Source: Natrinema versiforme (GTDB lineage: Archaea > Halobacteriota > Halobacteria > Halobacteriales > Natrialbaceae). Taken from it: a DNA stretch of 64,000 nucleotides. Positions 27,238 through 36,689 of the stretch are shown piece by piece. The DNA lies in assembly GCF_005576615.1 (NCBI RefSeq), contig NZ_CP040330.1, positions 2,108,001 through 2,172,000 on the forward strand, in the 5' to 3' direction. A program made the translations under genes and the position numbers. The notes below the pieces were generated by a model. The model was not told the origin of the DNA and made no database searches. It was given only the letters and a program-made list of their open reading frames with translations. Numbering within the stretch: the first letter of the stretch is position 1; each line of letters starts with the position of its first letter.

Positions 27238-27939
27238 TCAGTTGCTGGAACTGTCCCAGCCGTCGCTCTCGACGATGTCGACCTCGAGGTCGTCGTAGCT
27301 CTGCAGGCCGCGGATCAGCGTGTCGATCCGCTCCTGTTCCGATGGGAGCACGTCCTCGACGGGGTAGATCGCGGCGACCACGATGTGGTCGTCCTCGTGC
27401 TCGCGCCGGAAGATATCGAGGACGACCTCGATATCGAACTCGCCCTGTAGCGACGCGGTCCCCTCGTAGGACTCGAGGGAGAATCGGACACCCAGCGCCT
27501 CGAGCGCCCGGCCGCCGACGGCGCGGACGATCTCGAGACCCTCGTAGTGGTCCTGAATGCGGGCCGCGATCTCCCTGTCCGAGAAGTCGCTGATCGGGTT
27601 GAAGTCCTCGCCGCCGACGTTGATCTGCGGCGTCGTGCCCACGCCGAACGCGCCGGCCCGAACCGGTTCGTCGCCGAACCGTCCGGACGGCAGGTCGATC
27701 GACCGGTCGTACGTGCTGAGGTAGCTCGTCGCCTCGATCTCTTCGCCGCCGACCTGTCGTTCGTCGACGCGTTTGCGCGTCCCCCGATACTCGTAGCCGG
27801 TTTCTGACGCCGCGTCCTCGGAGACGCGCGCCGGTGCCGCGGTAAACGTCGTCGCGTCGTCAGCGAACCCGCTGAGGCAGCCGGCTACCGTACCGACACT
27901 GCCTGCCGCGAGCGCGCCGAGGAACTGCCGTCGATCCAT
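27238..27939 (-). CDS. DUF6517-type lipoprotein
   Basis: A 233-residue lipoprotein with a twin-arginine-like start (DRRQFLGALAAG) and a lipobox ending in AGC at about residue 21. The mature part opens with TFTAAPARVSEDAASETGYEY, the pattern I associate with DUF6517, and ends in alternating strands and helices. Function unknown. Converges with the presenilin-like gene. Confidence 0.78.
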   Translation of the reverse strand: MDRRQFLGALAAGSVGTVAGCLSGFADDATTFTAAPARVSEDAASETGYEYRGTRKRVDERQVGGEEIEATSYLSTYDRSIDLPSGRFGDEPVRAGAFGVGTTPQINVGGEDFNPISDFSDREIAARIQDHYEGLEIVRAVGGRALEALGVRFSLESYEGTASLQGEFDIEVVLDIFRREHEDDHIVVAAIYPVEDVLPSEQERIDTLIRGLQSYDDLEVDIVESDGWDSSSN

Positions 27940-28094
27940 ATCACTCACTCCGACCAGACTCGAAGAAATAAGCGCCGCGGTGGTCTTCACTCCCTGATGA
28001 CCGTTCAGCTGCGCGTCACTGCCGGCGTCCGGTCGAACGCGACCGAAGCCGTCGCCGATCGAGATCCGGATCGGGACCGGAACGGGAACAGCCG

Positions 28095-29615
28095 TTACTC
28101 GCCGGAGGGCAGCCGGTACGTCGACCCGTCGTCCGTATCCTGCACTTCGATTCCGAGCCCCTCGAGTTCGTCGCGCAGTTCGTCGGCGCGCTCGTAGTTG
28201 CCGGCCTCGCGTTCCTGCTCGCGAACCTCGAGTACGAGATCGACGACGTCGCCGGCGAGTTCCGCCGACCCCGTCGTCTCGCCCGCAAAGGAGAGCCCGA
28301 GCACGCCGCCCAGTTCCTCGAGCGTCTCGACGGCCCGCCGGAGCCCGCGGTAATCGCAGCCCCCGGAAGCATCGCCGTCGCCGCCTTCGTCCTCGGTTTC
28401 GAGATGGCGGTTGATCGCCGTCGCGACCGACAGCAGCGCGGACTGGGCCTCCCGCGTGTTGAAGTCGTCGTTCATCGCGGTCGTAAACGCCTCGCGCGCG
28501 CCGTCGATCTCGTCGCGGAACGACTCGTCCGTGACCTTCGAACTCGCATCGGGCGAGTCCAGCGCCTCGACGGCCGCCTCGTAGCCCCGCTCGAGTTGGT
28601 CCCACCGCTCCTCGGCCTCGGCGATCGTCTCGTCGGAGTAGAGCTGTTTGCTGTTGTAGGAGCCGGCGGTCAGGAACGTTCGCATGACGTTTGTCCCCCA
28701 GCGGTCGATCGCCTCCTCGACCGTGACGAAGTTGCCCAGACTCGAGGACATCTTCTCCTCGTCCATCTGGAACAGTTCGCAGTGGAGCCAGTAGTTCGCG
28801 AACTGCTGGTCCGTCGCCGCCTCGGATTGGGCGATCTCGTTTTCGTGGTGAGGGAAGACCAGATCCCGGCCGCCGACGTGGATGTCCAGGGTCTCATCGA
28901 GGTGGGTCATGCTCATCGCAGAGCACTCGATGTGCCAGCCGGGGCGGCCCTCTCCCCACGGCGAGTCCCAGGTCAGCCCCTCGGGGGGATCGCCGCCGTG
29001 GTCGACGCCCTCGTGGCGGTGTTCCGCGACCGCATCGGCGTCGACGCCGCCGGCCTTCCAGAGGGCGAAGTCCGCCGGATTGCGCTTCTCGGTGCGCTCG
29101 TCGGGATCGCCCTGTGACTCGATCTCGCCGAGTTCCTGATTCGAGAGCTTGCCGTACTCGTCGAAGCTGGTGACGTCGAAGTAGACCGAGCCGTTGGACT
29201 CGTAGGCGTAGCCCTTCTCGATCAGGGTCTCGACGAGGTCGATGATCTCGGGGACGTGTTCGGACACCCGCGGGTAGACCTCCGCGCGCAGGAGGTTCAG
29301 CGAGCGCATGTCGTCGATCGTCCGCTGGATGTAGGTCTCGGCGACCGAACTCTCGTCCTCGCCCAACTCGTCCTCGCCGACGCGGGCGACGATCTTCTCG
29401 TTGACGTCGGTGAAGTTCTCGACGTGACGCACGTCGTATGAGAGGTGCTCGAGCCAGCGGTGCATGACGTCGACGTGGACCCACGACCGCGCGTGGCCCA
29501 GATGCGGCGGGTCGGAGACCGTCAGGCCACAGTAGTAGAGGAGAACGTTCTCGGGGTCCCGTGGCTCGAACGGCTCTTTCTCGCCCGTCAACGTGTTCGT
29601 CACGTGCAGGGTCAT
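28095..29615 (-). CDS. cysS: Cysteinyl-tRNA synthetase
   Basis: A 506-residue class I synthetase. Zinc cysteine in [18 protein letters not shown] also holds the HIGH motif as HLGH (38-41); KMSKS appears as [10 protein letters not shown]. The remaining zinc ligands are in [10 protein letters not shown] and PHHENEI. The C-terminal anticodon region is shortened and acidic. ATG 29615 opens directly at [14 protein letters not shown], the usual haloarchaeal N-terminus. Confidence 0.96.
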   Translation of the reverse strand: MTLHVTNTLTGEKEPFEPRDPENVLLYYCGLTVSDPPHLGHARSWVHVDVMHRWLEHLSYDVRHVENFTDVNEKIVARVGEDELGEDESSVAETYIQRTIDDMRSLNLLRAEVYPRVSEHVPEIIDLVETLIEKGYAYESNGSVYFDVTSFDEYGKLSNQELGEIESQGDPDERTEKRNPADFALWKAGGVDADAVAEHRHEGVDHGGDPPEGLTWDSPWGEGRPGWHIECSAMSMTHLDETLDIHVGGRDLVFPHHENEIAQSEAATDQQFANYWLHCELFQMDEEKMSSSLGNFVTVEEAIDRWGTNVMRTFLTAGSYNSKQLYSDETIAEAEERWDQLERGYEAAVEALDSPDASSKVTDESFRDEIDGAREAFTTAMNDDFNTREAQSALLSVATAINRHLETEDEGGDGDASGGCDYRGLRRAVETLEELGGVLGLSFAGETTGSAELAGDVVDLVLEVREQEREAGNYERADELRDELEGLGIEVQDTDDGSTYRLPSGE

Positions 29616-29761
29616 GACGCTCACTTCCCCCGGACGAAAGTTAAACGGTGTGATGGCACCCGGACGAGGCGCTCGCGGCGCATTCTCGCGAACCGAGCGA
29701 ACGTTTGGACGCATTCGTCAGAATCCCTTTTGACGTACTGGTCGACGTGACGACCAGAAAG

Positions 29762-30082
29762 ATGGAACACGACGTCGCCGTCTCCGGTGCCGTCCGCGCG
29801 GACGACGGCACCACCCCGAACAGAATCCAGTGGGAATCGATGCAGCGCCGACACCGGCTCGTCGCACACCTCGAGTCTCGAGCCGACCGCGCGACCGTCG
29901 ACCGACTCGTCGACGCGCTGGCGAGCGACGACGAGGAATCGCTCGACCGCACGCCGCTCCGGGTTCGGCTCGTCCACGTCGATTTGCCGCGGCTCGAGGA
30001 CGCGGGGACGATCGTTCATGATTCAGACCGCGGCACCGTTCGGTTGCGCGAGGAACCCGACTGGTACCGACGCGGGAAGTGA
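29762..30082 (+). CDS. DUF7344-like winged-helix protein
   Basis: A 106-residue soluble protein. RRHRLVAHLESRADRATVDRL and VRLVHVDLPRLEDAGTIVHD match the helix and wing of the haloarchaeal DUF7344 domain, a likely DNA-binding fold also present twice in the gene at 54385-55602. Divergent from cysS. Confidence 0.72.
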   Translation: MEHDVAVSGAVRADDGTTPNRIQWESMQRRHRLVAHLESRADRATVDRLVDALASDDEESLDRTPLRVRLVHVDLPRLEDAGTIVHDSDRGTVRLREEPDWYRRGK

Positions 30083-30308
30083 GCCGTCCGTCGGCTCTCT
30101 CAGTGCTCGAGACGAGGGCCACGTTCCGACGAGACGACGGCGATGCTACGACAGGTCGGCCCGCCAACGCCGCTCTCGGGTCCCGTCGGTCCGCCCGTCC
30201 GCCGTCTCCGTCGCGGCCTGTATCAACATACGCAACCGTTCGGCATGAGCCATATATCAGTTCCGCCCGGTCGTTCGCGTCCGCAGCGGACCGTTCCGGC
30301 CGTCGCTG

Positions 30309-30929
30309 TCAGTCCAGATACTCGAGGTCGCCGAACCGCTCGCGGTTCATCGTCGTGACGACGAACCGGCGCACCGTATCGATCAGTTCCGCCTCCGTCT
30401 CGTAGGTCTCTATACGGAGGTCCCATCGACTCCGTGCCGACCGGATCATCTCGCTGGTCACGTTCGTCTCGTGAACGAAAACGATCCGATCTCCCTTCGC
30501 TTTCGCGACGTTTTCAAGAATGCTCCCTGCTTCCTCTCCGACGCCGAAATTGTGGCCGAGGAACGGGAGGACGAACACGGTCGCGTTCGCACACCGCGTG
30601 TACTCGATGCTCTGTGTCACCGCGTCGATCTCGTCCGTCTCTATATCGACGTCGACCGCGAGGAACGCGTTCACTCCCGGGTCTGCCCGGAGCGAGCCCT
30701 GTACGCGCCGCAGCAGCGCTTTCGCTTCGTCTATCGCGTCCTCGTTCTGGAAGAGCTTCTCGAACGGACCGGGCAGGTCTTCGACCGAAACGTCCTGCAG
30801 TTCCTCGTCGGTCAGCACGTAGTTCAGGTTGAACGACTTGTACGGCCCCATCAGATAAAGCAGAAAGCGGTCGTATCCGACGGTTCCGAGCCGGTCGGCA
30901 ACGAGATCCCGGGTGATTTCCCGAGCCAT
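30309..30929 (-). CDS. DUF7509-like protein of unknown function
   Basis: A 206-residue protein with alternating strands and helices: RFLLYLMGPYKSFN, NAFLAVDVDIETD, FVLPFLGHNFGVGEEAGSILEN and RIVFVHETNVTSEM. This order resembles a nucleoside-2-deoxyribosyltransferase/TIR-like flavodoxin-type fold, but catalytic residues cannot be assigned. Divergent from a winged-helix gene; the two face each other across a 98-base spacer and are probably regulated together. Confidence 0.7.
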   Translation of the reverse strand: MAREITRDLVADRLGTVGYDRFLLYLMGPYKSFNLNYVLTDEELQDVSVEDLPGPFEKLFQNEDAIDEAKALLRRVQGSLRADPGVNAFLAVDVDIETDEIDAVTQSIEYTRCANATVFVLPFLGHNFGVGEEAGSILENVAKAKGDRIVFVHETNVTSEMIRSARSRWDLRIETYETEAELIDTVRRFVVTTMNRERFGDLEYLD

Positions 30930-31027
30930 ACCCTGACCGACTCACCAGTGCTACTTAAATAAGGGTGTTTTCAGCGAACGCTGGCTTGGCAAAGACTAAA
31001 AACCGAGAACGAGAAGTCATCGATACG

Positions 31028-31432
31028 ATGGGGACGAAACACACTCGAGTCGACGACGCTCCGGACGATCCGGACGACCTCCTCCCGGAGCGAAGCGTCC
31101 TCTCACTCGAGGAATACCTCGAGATGCAGGCCGCAGTCGGGAACCGGACCCGCTTCGAGATCGTCTATCGACTCTCTCGGACGGACGAACTGACCCCCAC
31201 GGAACTCGATTCGATGATGGACGTCGACGACAGTACCCTCCACTACCACCTTGGCAAACTCCGAGACGTGGGGCTGATCGAAAAGCGCGTCCGGACCGAA
31301 CGGGACAGCGAGGGACTGTACACGTACTACAGCGCGACGATCCTCGGCGAGGTCATCCTCGAGCACGGCGTCGAAGAACTCCTCCGCCGCGAGTGGGAGT
31401 TCAGCGACGCGTACGATAGCAGCGAGAACTGA
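31028..31432 (+). CDS. Winged-helix transcriptional regulator (ArsR-like)
   Basis: A 134-residue regulator. The helix-turn-helix is readable as RFEIVYRLSRTDELTPTEL, then DDSTLHYHLGKLRDVGLIEKR, and the wing as TYYSATILGE. The acidic N-terminus (about 30 residues) is disordered. The start was taken at ATG 31028. Probably controls its divergent DUF7509-like neighbour and itself. Confidence 0.83.
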   Translation: MGTKHTRVDDAPDDPDDLLPERSVLSLEEYLEMQAAVGNRTRFEIVYRLSRTDELTPTELDSMMDVDDSTLHYHLGKLRDVGLIEKRVRTERDSEGLYTYYSATILGEVILEHGVEELLRREWEFSDAYDSSEN

Positions 31433-31501
31433 ACCGAACCCCGTCCGAGGGTTCGCCCCGACTCCGCGTCTATTCCTCATACCGCGCCGGTCTCCCGTCC
31501 G

Positions 31502-32068
31502 TCACGCCGACCGAACCGCCACACCCTCGAGTGCGTCTTCGACCGTCCGAAGCGCGTTCGCACCCTCGAGTCGGTCGACGACGACCACCAGCGTTCCGTC
31601 GGCGACGCCCGCCGCGGTCGGGGAGATGTCCGCGAGCGAAAGCCGCGCCAGCACGTCGGCGAGCGCCGCGGTATCGACCTCGCCGGCGGCGACGATCGCG
31701 GTCCGATCGCCGTCGCAGGGACCGACGGCCGTCCCGCCGACGCGGAGGAGCCGGTCGTCGGCCTCGCCGTCCGCGCCCGCTCCGTCCGTGTCCGCGTCGT
31801 CCGCCCCACCCTCGAGCGGCCCGATTCCGCTTTCCATTCGCACGCGAACGTCCCGCGACTCGGTCTCGTAGGCCGGTAACTCGTCGGCGTACCGGCGTAG
31901 CGCCGTCGCGATGGCGTCGGTTTCGCCGTCGACCGCGAGGGTGCGAGCGGCGGCGGTGTAGTTGACGACGCCGGCCCGCAGGGCGGTCCGGAGGAAGGGG
32001 CGGCGGTCGACTGCCCGTCGCGTCTCGGCTGCCAGTGACATAGCGGCGACGGCGTCGCGAGCGGGCAT
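31502..32068 (-). CDS. Haloarchaeal alpha/beta protein (DUF7523-like)
   Basis: A 188-residue acidic protein. It begins with a helix (LAAETRRAVDRRPFLRTALRAG), a VNYTAAARTL segment and two ACT-like halves: DVRVRMESGIGPLEG and LVVVVDRLEGANALRTVEDAL. A Asp/Gly-rich insertion divides them. DUF7523 is my tentative recollection. The ATG at 32041 is an alternative start. Divergent from the nifU-like gene. Confidence 0.62.
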   Translation of the reverse strand: MPARDAVAAMSLAAETRRAVDRRPFLRTALRAGVVNYTAAARTLAVDGETDAIATALRRYADELPAYETESRDVRVRMESGIGPLEGGADDADTDGAGADGEADDRLLRVGGTAVGPCDGDRTAIVAAGEVDTAALADVLARLSLADISPTAAGVADGTLVVVVDRLEGANALRTVEDALEGVAVRSA

Positions 32069-32174
32069 AAAGCCGCCGCCATCGCGGCTCGAGTTGCCGC
32101 GTTTGTCCGTCCGCGATCCCGGCAAGAATCGGTTCGCCCGACAGTATATACCGTTCCGGCCCCTTGGCTCGCCC

Positions 32175-32498
32175 ATGAGCCAGTCCGAGCCGGAGCAGTC
32201 GGCCGAGGACGCCGTCCGGGAAGACGTATCGCTGTTCCTCCGCCGGAACTTCCCCCAGATCGAGGCCCACGGCGGCGAGTCCGCGATCACCGAGGTCGAC
32301 CTCGAGGAGGGACGCATTTCGATCGCCCTGTCCGGGGCCTGTAGCGGCTGCGGCGTCAGTTCGATGACGACCCAGGCGATCCAGCAGCGGCTGCCCGCCG
32401 AGATCGATCCGATCGACTACGTCGATGTCAGCACCGGATTCGACGGGATGGCCGGGGGATCGTCGGGACGCGACGTGCCCGACGACGTGCCGTTCTGA
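32175..32498 (+). CDS. NifU C-terminal domain iron-sulfur scaffold protein
   Basis: A 107-residue protein with the NifU/Nfu fold: FPQIEAHGGESAITEVDLEEG followed by the cluster motif CSGCG (Cys56 and Cys59). Nfu proteins carry a 4Fe-4S cluster between two subunits and deliver it to client enzymes. An acidic Gly/Ser/Asp tail ends the protein. A BolA-family gene follows 60 bases downstream. Confidence 0.92.
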   Translation: MSQSEPEQSAEDAVREDVSLFLRRNFPQIEAHGGESAITEVDLEEGRISIALSGACSGCGVSSMTTQAIQQRLPAEIDPIDYVDVSTGFDGMAGGSSGRDVPDDVPF

Positions 32499-32558
32499 AC
32501 CGGGTACGCCACCGACCGCGACCGCGGCGCTTTTGCCGCGAGCGACCAACGCTCCCCT

Positions 32559-32816
32559 ATGAAGCCAGCCGACGTCGAGGAGATCATCGAGTCGAACCTC
32601 GAGGACGCCGACGCCACGGTCACGCACGCACGCGACGAACACGACGAGGACCACCTCGCCGCGACGGTCGTCTCGCCGGTCTTCGAGGACCTGCCGCTGG
32701 TCCAGCAACACCAAGAGGTCTACGACGCTTTGGGCGATCACATGACCACCGACATCCACGCCCTCGAGCTGTCGACGTACACCCCCGAGGAGTACGACGA
32801 CCTCGAGGCCGAATAG
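32559..32816 (+). CDS. BolA family protein
   Basis: An 85-residue protein with the BolA class II KH-like fold. FxGxSxxxRHxxVY is read here as FEDLPLVQQHQEVYDALG, and the C-terminus is HALELSTYTPEEYD. BolA proteins act with monothiol glutaredoxins or NifU-like proteins in iron-sulfur transfer, so the neighbouring nifU-like gene is a meaningful partner. Confidence 0.88.
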   Translation: MKPADVEEIIESNLEDADATVTHARDEHDEDHLAATVVSPVFEDLPLVQQHQEVYDALGDHMTTDIHALELSTYTPEEYDDLEAE

Positions 32817-32981
32817 CCGCGTCCGGCCGGGTTCCGCGGGGAACGAATTCCGGCCCCGAAGACTCGTTTCACGCCGTGCAGCGACTTCACGGAGCGATTC
32901 GAACGCGAGGAATGAAATTTTGACCCGGTATGCATACTTTTCTGGACAGATATATCGTTCTCCGCCCGGTACGACGACGTA

Positions 32982-33485
32982 ATGGCATCGTCCTCGAGAG
33001 AACCGAACGAATCGACCTCGAGTAGCGGTCTTGCGGTTGCAGATGCACAGTCCACCGGCGCAGAGACCTTCGACCGCGTTCTCGTCGCGACCGACGGCGA
33101 CACCGACGACGCGGTCGGGGCGGTCGCCGTCGCGGAGGCCGCCCGCCACAACGGGCGCGTCGAGACGCTGTCGGTCGTCCCGATGAACGCGTCCGTCGAC
33201 CGGTGGGATATGGTGGTCGAGCGCCGGGAAGAGAGCGCCGAGGCAGCGCTGGATGCGGTCGGCGACGCGGCCGCCGAAACCGACGTGTCGGTCACGAAAC
33301 GGCTCCGATACGGCGACCCCGTCGAGGAAATCGTCCGGTACGCGAGACACAATGACGTGGATCTCGTCGTTCTGGGCGAACCGAATCGGACCGGTCTCCG
33401 CCGATTTCTCTCGCCGACGAGCGTCACCGAGCAGGTCCGCAAATCGGTGTCGGTCCCCGTGCTCACGGTCCCCGCTGACGACTGA
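32982..33485 (+). CDS. Universal stress protein UspA family
   Basis: A 167-residue protein. After about 28 disordered residues comes the Usp strand DRVLVATDGD, and the ATP-binding tail is read as LVVLGEPNRTGLRRFLSPTSVTEQVRKSVSVPVLTV; the classic GxxGxxxxxxGS is altered to GEPNRTGLRRFLSPTS. A single-domain cytosolic protein, stress-linked by family. Confidence 0.85.
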   Translation: MASSSREPNESTSSSGLAVADAQSTGAETFDRVLVATDGDTDDAVGAVAVAEAARHNGRVETLSVVPMNASVDRWDMVVERREESAEAALDAVGDAAAETDVSVTKRLRYGDPVEEIVRYARHNDVDLVVLGEPNRTGLRRFLSPTSVTEQVRKSVSVPVLTVPADD

Positions 33486-33585
33486 CCGGCGCTCGAGACT
33501 CGCCGTCGGCGAGCCGATACCTGCGAGACTCGCGGCGTATCCCCGGAACCGTAGCTTTATCCACCAGTCTTGACATGTATCAGAT

Positions 33586-34068
33586 ATGGAATCGCTGCAT
33601 CCCCGCATCCGACTGCTCTGGATCGCCCGCGGCGCGCTCGCCGCGGCCGTTCTCGCCGTCGCCCTCGTCGTTCTCGACCAGTGGCTCCCCACCGTGCTCC
33701 CGGTCTCGATCTCCGTGCCGCCGGCGGCGATCGCCGCGGTCGTCGCAGTCGCGTTCGTTCTCGGCGTCGTCTACGCCGTCCGGCTCTATCAGGTCTGGCA
33801 GTTCGAACTCCAGGACGACGCCCTCTACCTCGAGCGGGGCGTCGTTACCTTCGTCGAGACCGCGGTCCCGTTCGTGCGAGTCCAGCACGTCGACACCCAG
33901 TTTGGTCCCGTCGAGCGCGTGCTCGGCCTCTCGAGCGTCGTCGTCTACACGGCCGGGTCCCGAAACGCCGACGTTCGGATTCCGGGGCTGACGCCGGACC
34001 GCGCCCGGAGCCTGCAGAACACGCTCCGCGAACTGGCCGTCGAGAGCGAGGCCGAGGATGCCGTCTGA
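33586..34068 (+). CDS. Bacterial PH domain membrane protein (YdbS-like), copy 1
   Basis: A 160-residue protein with two membrane helices (about 15-35 and 48-66) and a bPH2 domain from residue 70: WQFELQDDALYLERGVVTFVETAVPFVRVQHVDTQFG. It is followed by a larger bPH2 protein, like B. subtilis ydbS-ydbT. A second pair with the same layout lies at 43509-45598. Confidence 0.87.
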   Translation: MESLHPRIRLLWIARGALAAAVLAVALVVLDQWLPTVLPVSISVPPAAIAAVVAVAFVLGVVYAVRLYQVWQFELQDDALYLERGVVTFVETAVPFVRVQHVDTQFGPVERVLGLSSVVVYTAGSRNADVRIPGLTPDRARSLQNTLRELAVESEAEDAV

Positions 34069-34069
34069 G

Positions 34070-35740
34070 ATGAATCGCTTACATCCGCTCAGCGCGGTGT
34101 CGATGGCGCTTCAGCGTGGGTTGACCGGGTTCTCGATTCCGGTCCTCCTCACGGGTCTCGGTTCCGGCGTGCTCGGCATCGACAGCGATGCGCTGTTACT
34201 GCTGGTCCCGATCGGCCTCGTCGCCGGTATCGGCTACGGCCTCGCGTACTACTATCGGTTCACCTACGGGGTCACCGCGGACACCTTCGACGTGACGTCT
34301 GGCGTGCTCTCCCAGCGGTCCCGCGAGATCCCCTACGGTCGCATCCAGAACGTCGACGTCGCACAGGGCGTTCTCCAGCGGGTGCTCGGACTCGCCGTCG
34401 TCTCGATCGAGACCGCCGGCGGCGGCGAGACCGAGGCGACGCTCAGATTCGTCAGCGAGGCGGAAGCGAACCGACTGCAACGCGATATTCGGCGCCGAAC
34501 CGCCGCCGTGAAACAGCGCCGGCGCGAGGCGGATTCGGCCGAGGCCGAGACCGGCGCTGGCACTGGCACTGACACCGGTACCGATAGCGAGCCGTCTCCC
34601 GATGAGGCGGCTCGTGCCGACGACACGCCGGATTCAGCGTCCGAGTCCGGACGGACGCCGTCCGCGGACCGGACCCGCGAGGAGACCCAGCCCGCCCGTA
34701 CCCGACGACAGCGGTTGTTCGCCCTCGAGCCGCGGGAACTCCTGTTGTACTCGCTCTCGTCGTTTCGGCCGGCCGCCGCCGCGGGACTTCTCTTCATCTT
34801 TGCCTTCGCGAGCGGGCCCATCCTCGACTTCCTCGTCGCCGTCGCCCAGCCGTTCGGCGGCCCGGCGGACCTCGATAGCGGCTCCGTCGGCAGTTACGGC
34901 ATCCTGACGCTGATCTCGATGATCAACGGGATCGCGGTCACGTACGTCCTCAACGCCGGCTACACGTTCATCGCGTACTACGGCTTCCAGTTAGGGCGGG
35001 CCGACGAGGACTTCGTCTACGAACGCGGGCTGTTCCAGCGCTACAGCGGGTCGATCCCCGCCGATAAGATTCAGGCGGTGACGATCACCGACAACCCCCT
35101 CCAGCGACTGCTCGGCTACGCCGGCCTCTGGGTCGAGACCGCCGGCTACGGCCCCGAGAGCAGCGGCGGCAGCCAGTCGGCCGTTCCCCTCGCCGACACG
35201 GCCCGAATCCGCCGCTTCGCCGAAAACCTCACCGGCGTCGAGCCGCCGCAGTTCCGGCGGCCGCCGACGCTCGCCCGCCGGCGCTATCTCGTCCGCTATT
35301 CCATCGTCGCTGCCGTCATCGTCGCGATCGCGTTCGGGCTCGCGCAGGTCTACACCCTCGAGCGCTGGTATCTCGCCGCGGTCGTCTTCGCGGCGGTGCC
35401 GCCCGCGGCGCACCTGAAGTACGTCCATCTGGGCTACTTCGTCGGCGAGGACCACCTCGTGATCCGGACCGGGTTCTGGAACCGGCGGACGACCGTGATC
35501 CCCTACTACCGGATCCAGACGGTCTCGACGCAGCGGTCGGTCTTCCAGCGGCGACTCGGGCTGGCGTCGCTGGCCGTCGACACCGCCAGCTCACGGACGT
35601 TCAGCTGGGGGACGCCGACGATCTACGATATCGACCTCGAGGACGCGCGTGCCGTCCACGAAACCAGTCGGGAGCATCTGCAGGTTGCCCTGCGAAAACG
35701 CGCTCGAGACGACGTCGGGCTATCGGTTGATTTCACCTGA
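34070..35740 (+). CDS. Tandem bacterial PH domain membrane protein (YdbT-like), copy 1
   Basis: A 556-residue protein with three bPH2 modules, each after a helix pair: FDVTSGVLSQRSREIPYGRIQNVDV, DFVYERGLFQRYSGSIPADKIQAVTI and LVIRTGFWNRRTTVIPYYRIQTVS. A disordered acidic linker of about 60 residues (Thr/Gly/Asp/Ala repeats) separates the first two. The start at 34070 matches the start of the paralogue at 43994; an ATG at 34058 would overlap the previous gene. Function in the family is unclear; some bacterial members give resistance to bacteriocins. Confidence 0.88.
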   Translation: MNRLHPLSAVSMALQRGLTGFSIPVLLTGLGSGVLGIDSDALLLLVPIGLVAGIGYGLAYYYRFTYGVTADTFDVTSGVLSQRSREIPYGRIQNVDVAQGVLQRVLGLAVVSIETAGGGETEATLRFVSEAEANRLQRDIRRRTAAVKQRRREADSAEAETGAGTGTDTGTDSEPSPDEAARADDTPDSASESGRTPSADRTREETQPARTRRQRLFALEPRELLLYSLSSFRPAAAAGLLFIFAFASGPILDFLVAVAQPFGGPADLDSGSVGSYGILTLISMINGIAVTYVLNAGYTFIAYYGFQLGRADEDFVYERGLFQRYSGSIPADKIQAVTITDNPLQRLLGYAGLWVETAGYGPESSGGSQSAVPLADTARIRRFAENLTGVEPPQFRRPPTLARRRYLVRYSIVAAVIVAIAFGLAQVYTLERWYLAAVVFAAVPPAAHLKYVHLGYFVGEDHLVIRTGFWNRRTTVIPYYRIQTVSTQRSVFQRRLGLASLAVDTASSRTFSWGTPTIYDIDLEDARAVHETSREHLQVALRKRARDDVGLSVDFT

Positions 35741-35840
35741 TCGGTAGAGTCAAAACGGTCTCGAGTCCGGTTCGAGGCCCGGCGAACTCTGGCTCCAAGA
35801 GACCACGTCGCTTTTGCCCTGACCGTTCCACTCGCTCCGT

Positions 35841-36596
35841 ATGGATCCAGAAGGCATCGGTCGGCCGATCGAGGACCATCGCCGGGGAGGCATGATCGCC
35901 GATGCGCTTCGGTACCCAGTTAATGATACGTTCGGACGGGCAGCGCTGCTCAGAAGTAGCGTCTGTGTCGTCGCGATCGCGGTCGGGCTGCGGTACGCGG
36001 CGGCGTTCTCGTCGTCGATCGTCGCGCTCATCCCCGCGCTCGTCTCGTTTCTCGGCGTCGTCGTCCTCTTCGGGACGACGGCGTTCGTACTCGGGGGTGC
36101 CGAGCAGCGATCGCAGCCGTCCGTCCGGGCGGTCGTCCGGCCCGGTCTCGAGTCGCTCGCGTTGTCGATCGTGTTCCTCGTCCCGTCGATCGTCCTCCTG
36201 GCCCGGTCGCTGACCGTGACGCCGGCGGCGCTCGCACTCGAGAACGGCGCGGGCCTGTTCTCGCTCGTCTCGTCGACCGCGTCGCTGTTCTTCTTCGTCG
36301 CGTGTGCGTACACGTACCCGGCCGCGGTCACCGCGAACGCCTCGACCGGACGCCTGCGAACGGCCGTCGAGGCCGAGACGTTACTCCCCGTGTTGACCGC
36401 CCCGGCGTACTTCCTCCGATGGATCGCCGGCTTCTCGGCCGTCGTTCTCGCGGTGTGGCTCGCCGTCACGTCCGTTCGTCGCGGCGACGCACTGGGGTTG
36501 ATCGCCGCCGCGGCCGCCGCTTACCTTCTCGTCGCGAGCGCCCGCATCGTCGGCGTCGGCTACGCTCGAGCGGCGGGCAGTGACCCGACGTCGTAG
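35841..36596 (+). CDS. Multi-helix membrane protein of unknown function
   Basis: A 251-residue integral membrane protein with about six hydrophobic segments and short loops, starting after a soluble N-terminus MDPEGIGRPIEDHRRGG. It resembles the DUF4013-like class of haloarchaeal membrane proteins only in general layout. It lies between the PH-domain pair and the second sugar importer, on the opposite strand from the importer. Confidence 0.6.
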   Translation: MDPEGIGRPIEDHRRGGMIADALRYPVNDTFGRAALLRSSVCVVAIAVGLRYAAAFSSSIVALIPALVSFLGVVVLFGTTAFVLGGAEQRSQPSVRAVVRPGLESLALSIVFLVPSIVLLARSLTVTPAALALENGAGLFSLVSSTASLFFFVACAYTYPAAVTANASTGRLRTAVEAETLLPVLTAPAYFLRWIAGFSAVVLAVWLAVTSVRRGDALGLIAAAAAAYLLVASARIVGVGYARAAGSDPTS

Positions 36597-36689
36597 CCAC
36601 GGGACGGCAGTCGACCGAAACTCGCGACGGACGAAGAACAGTACTGCGAACCGTCCGGAAACCGTGGGACCCGGTCCCGACCTCGCCGA

